Shown: positions 6,487-6,491 of the stretch, piece after piece | How the letters are laid out: each line of letters starts with the position of its first letter | Position numbering within the stretch: position 1 is the stretch's first letter | Origin: CAYMAZ01 sp964428185 | GTDB taxonomy: Bacteria; Bacteroidota; Bacteroidia; Bacteroidales; DTU049 | DNA length: 6,491 bases | Direction of reading: 5' to 3' | Assembly: GCA_964428185.1 (NCBI GenBank) | Contig: CAYRXH010000119.1 | Coordinates: 1 to 6,491 of the forward strand | Made by a program: the position numbers and the translations under genes | The notes under the pieces: generated by a model | Database searches by the model: none | What the model was told of the DNA's origin: nothing | What the model saw: only the letters and a program-made list of their open reading frames with translations

Positions 6487-6491
6487 AATGG

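Larger units (their letters stand above)
6070..6491. other. Intergenic region without a gene, filled with degenerate repeats
   Basis: No convincing coding region is seen on either strand in these 422 bases. Open frames here are short, fall inside repeated DNA and lack a start context. The content is a family of direct repeats with internal inverted repeats. Most of the stretch from about 6144 to the window end can be assigned to these repeats, so this is probably an intergenic repeat cluster that continues to the right. Confidence 0.7.

Overview
The window looks like a piece of a Bacteroidota chromosome, perhaps Bacteroidales-like. Three observations support this. A very long secreted protein ends in a recognisable type IX secretion (T9SS) type A sorting domain. 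The -7 boxes match the Bacteroidota form TAnnTTTG. The start of the large gene has no Shine-Dalgarno sequence in an A/T-rich leader.

Layout, left to right. (1) Positions 1-48 may hold the first 16 codons of a minus-strand gene that leaves the window; support is weak. (2) Positions about 71-1222 are a decayed insertion sequence whose only gene is an IS5-family (DDE) transposase pseudogene (129-1185, plus strand) broken by three frame changes. A 10-bp direct repeat flanks it and may mark the target-site duplication. A promoter-like box inside its left end faces outward to the left. (3) Positions 1223-1381 are the leader of the large gene, with a perfect TAnnTTTG box and a small stem-loop. (4) Positions 1382-6013 hold one intact 1543-residue gene for an exported mosaic protein: signal peptide, N-terminal beta-sandwich, right-handed beta-helix, two [fibronectin III + jelly-roll-like] modules, an X2-like Ig module, another beta-sandwich and the T9SS C-terminal domain. 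(5) A strong, symmetrical terminator follows at 6033-6069. (6) Positions 6070-6491 have no convincing gene. They carry an intergenic repeat in two good copies 231 bp apart (6177-6255 and 6408-6486), traces of an older copy, and several inverted repeats.

How the parts relate: the large gene appears monocistronic, with its own promoter and terminator. The insertion sequence probably landed just upstream of its promoter, in what may have been a divergent intergenic region, and then decayed. No defence system, CRISPR array, tRNA or rRNA is visible. I do not see strong evidence for a new biological system. The most checkable oddities are the 94%-identical FN3 duplication, the repeat family downstream, and the proposed boundaries of the insertion sequence.
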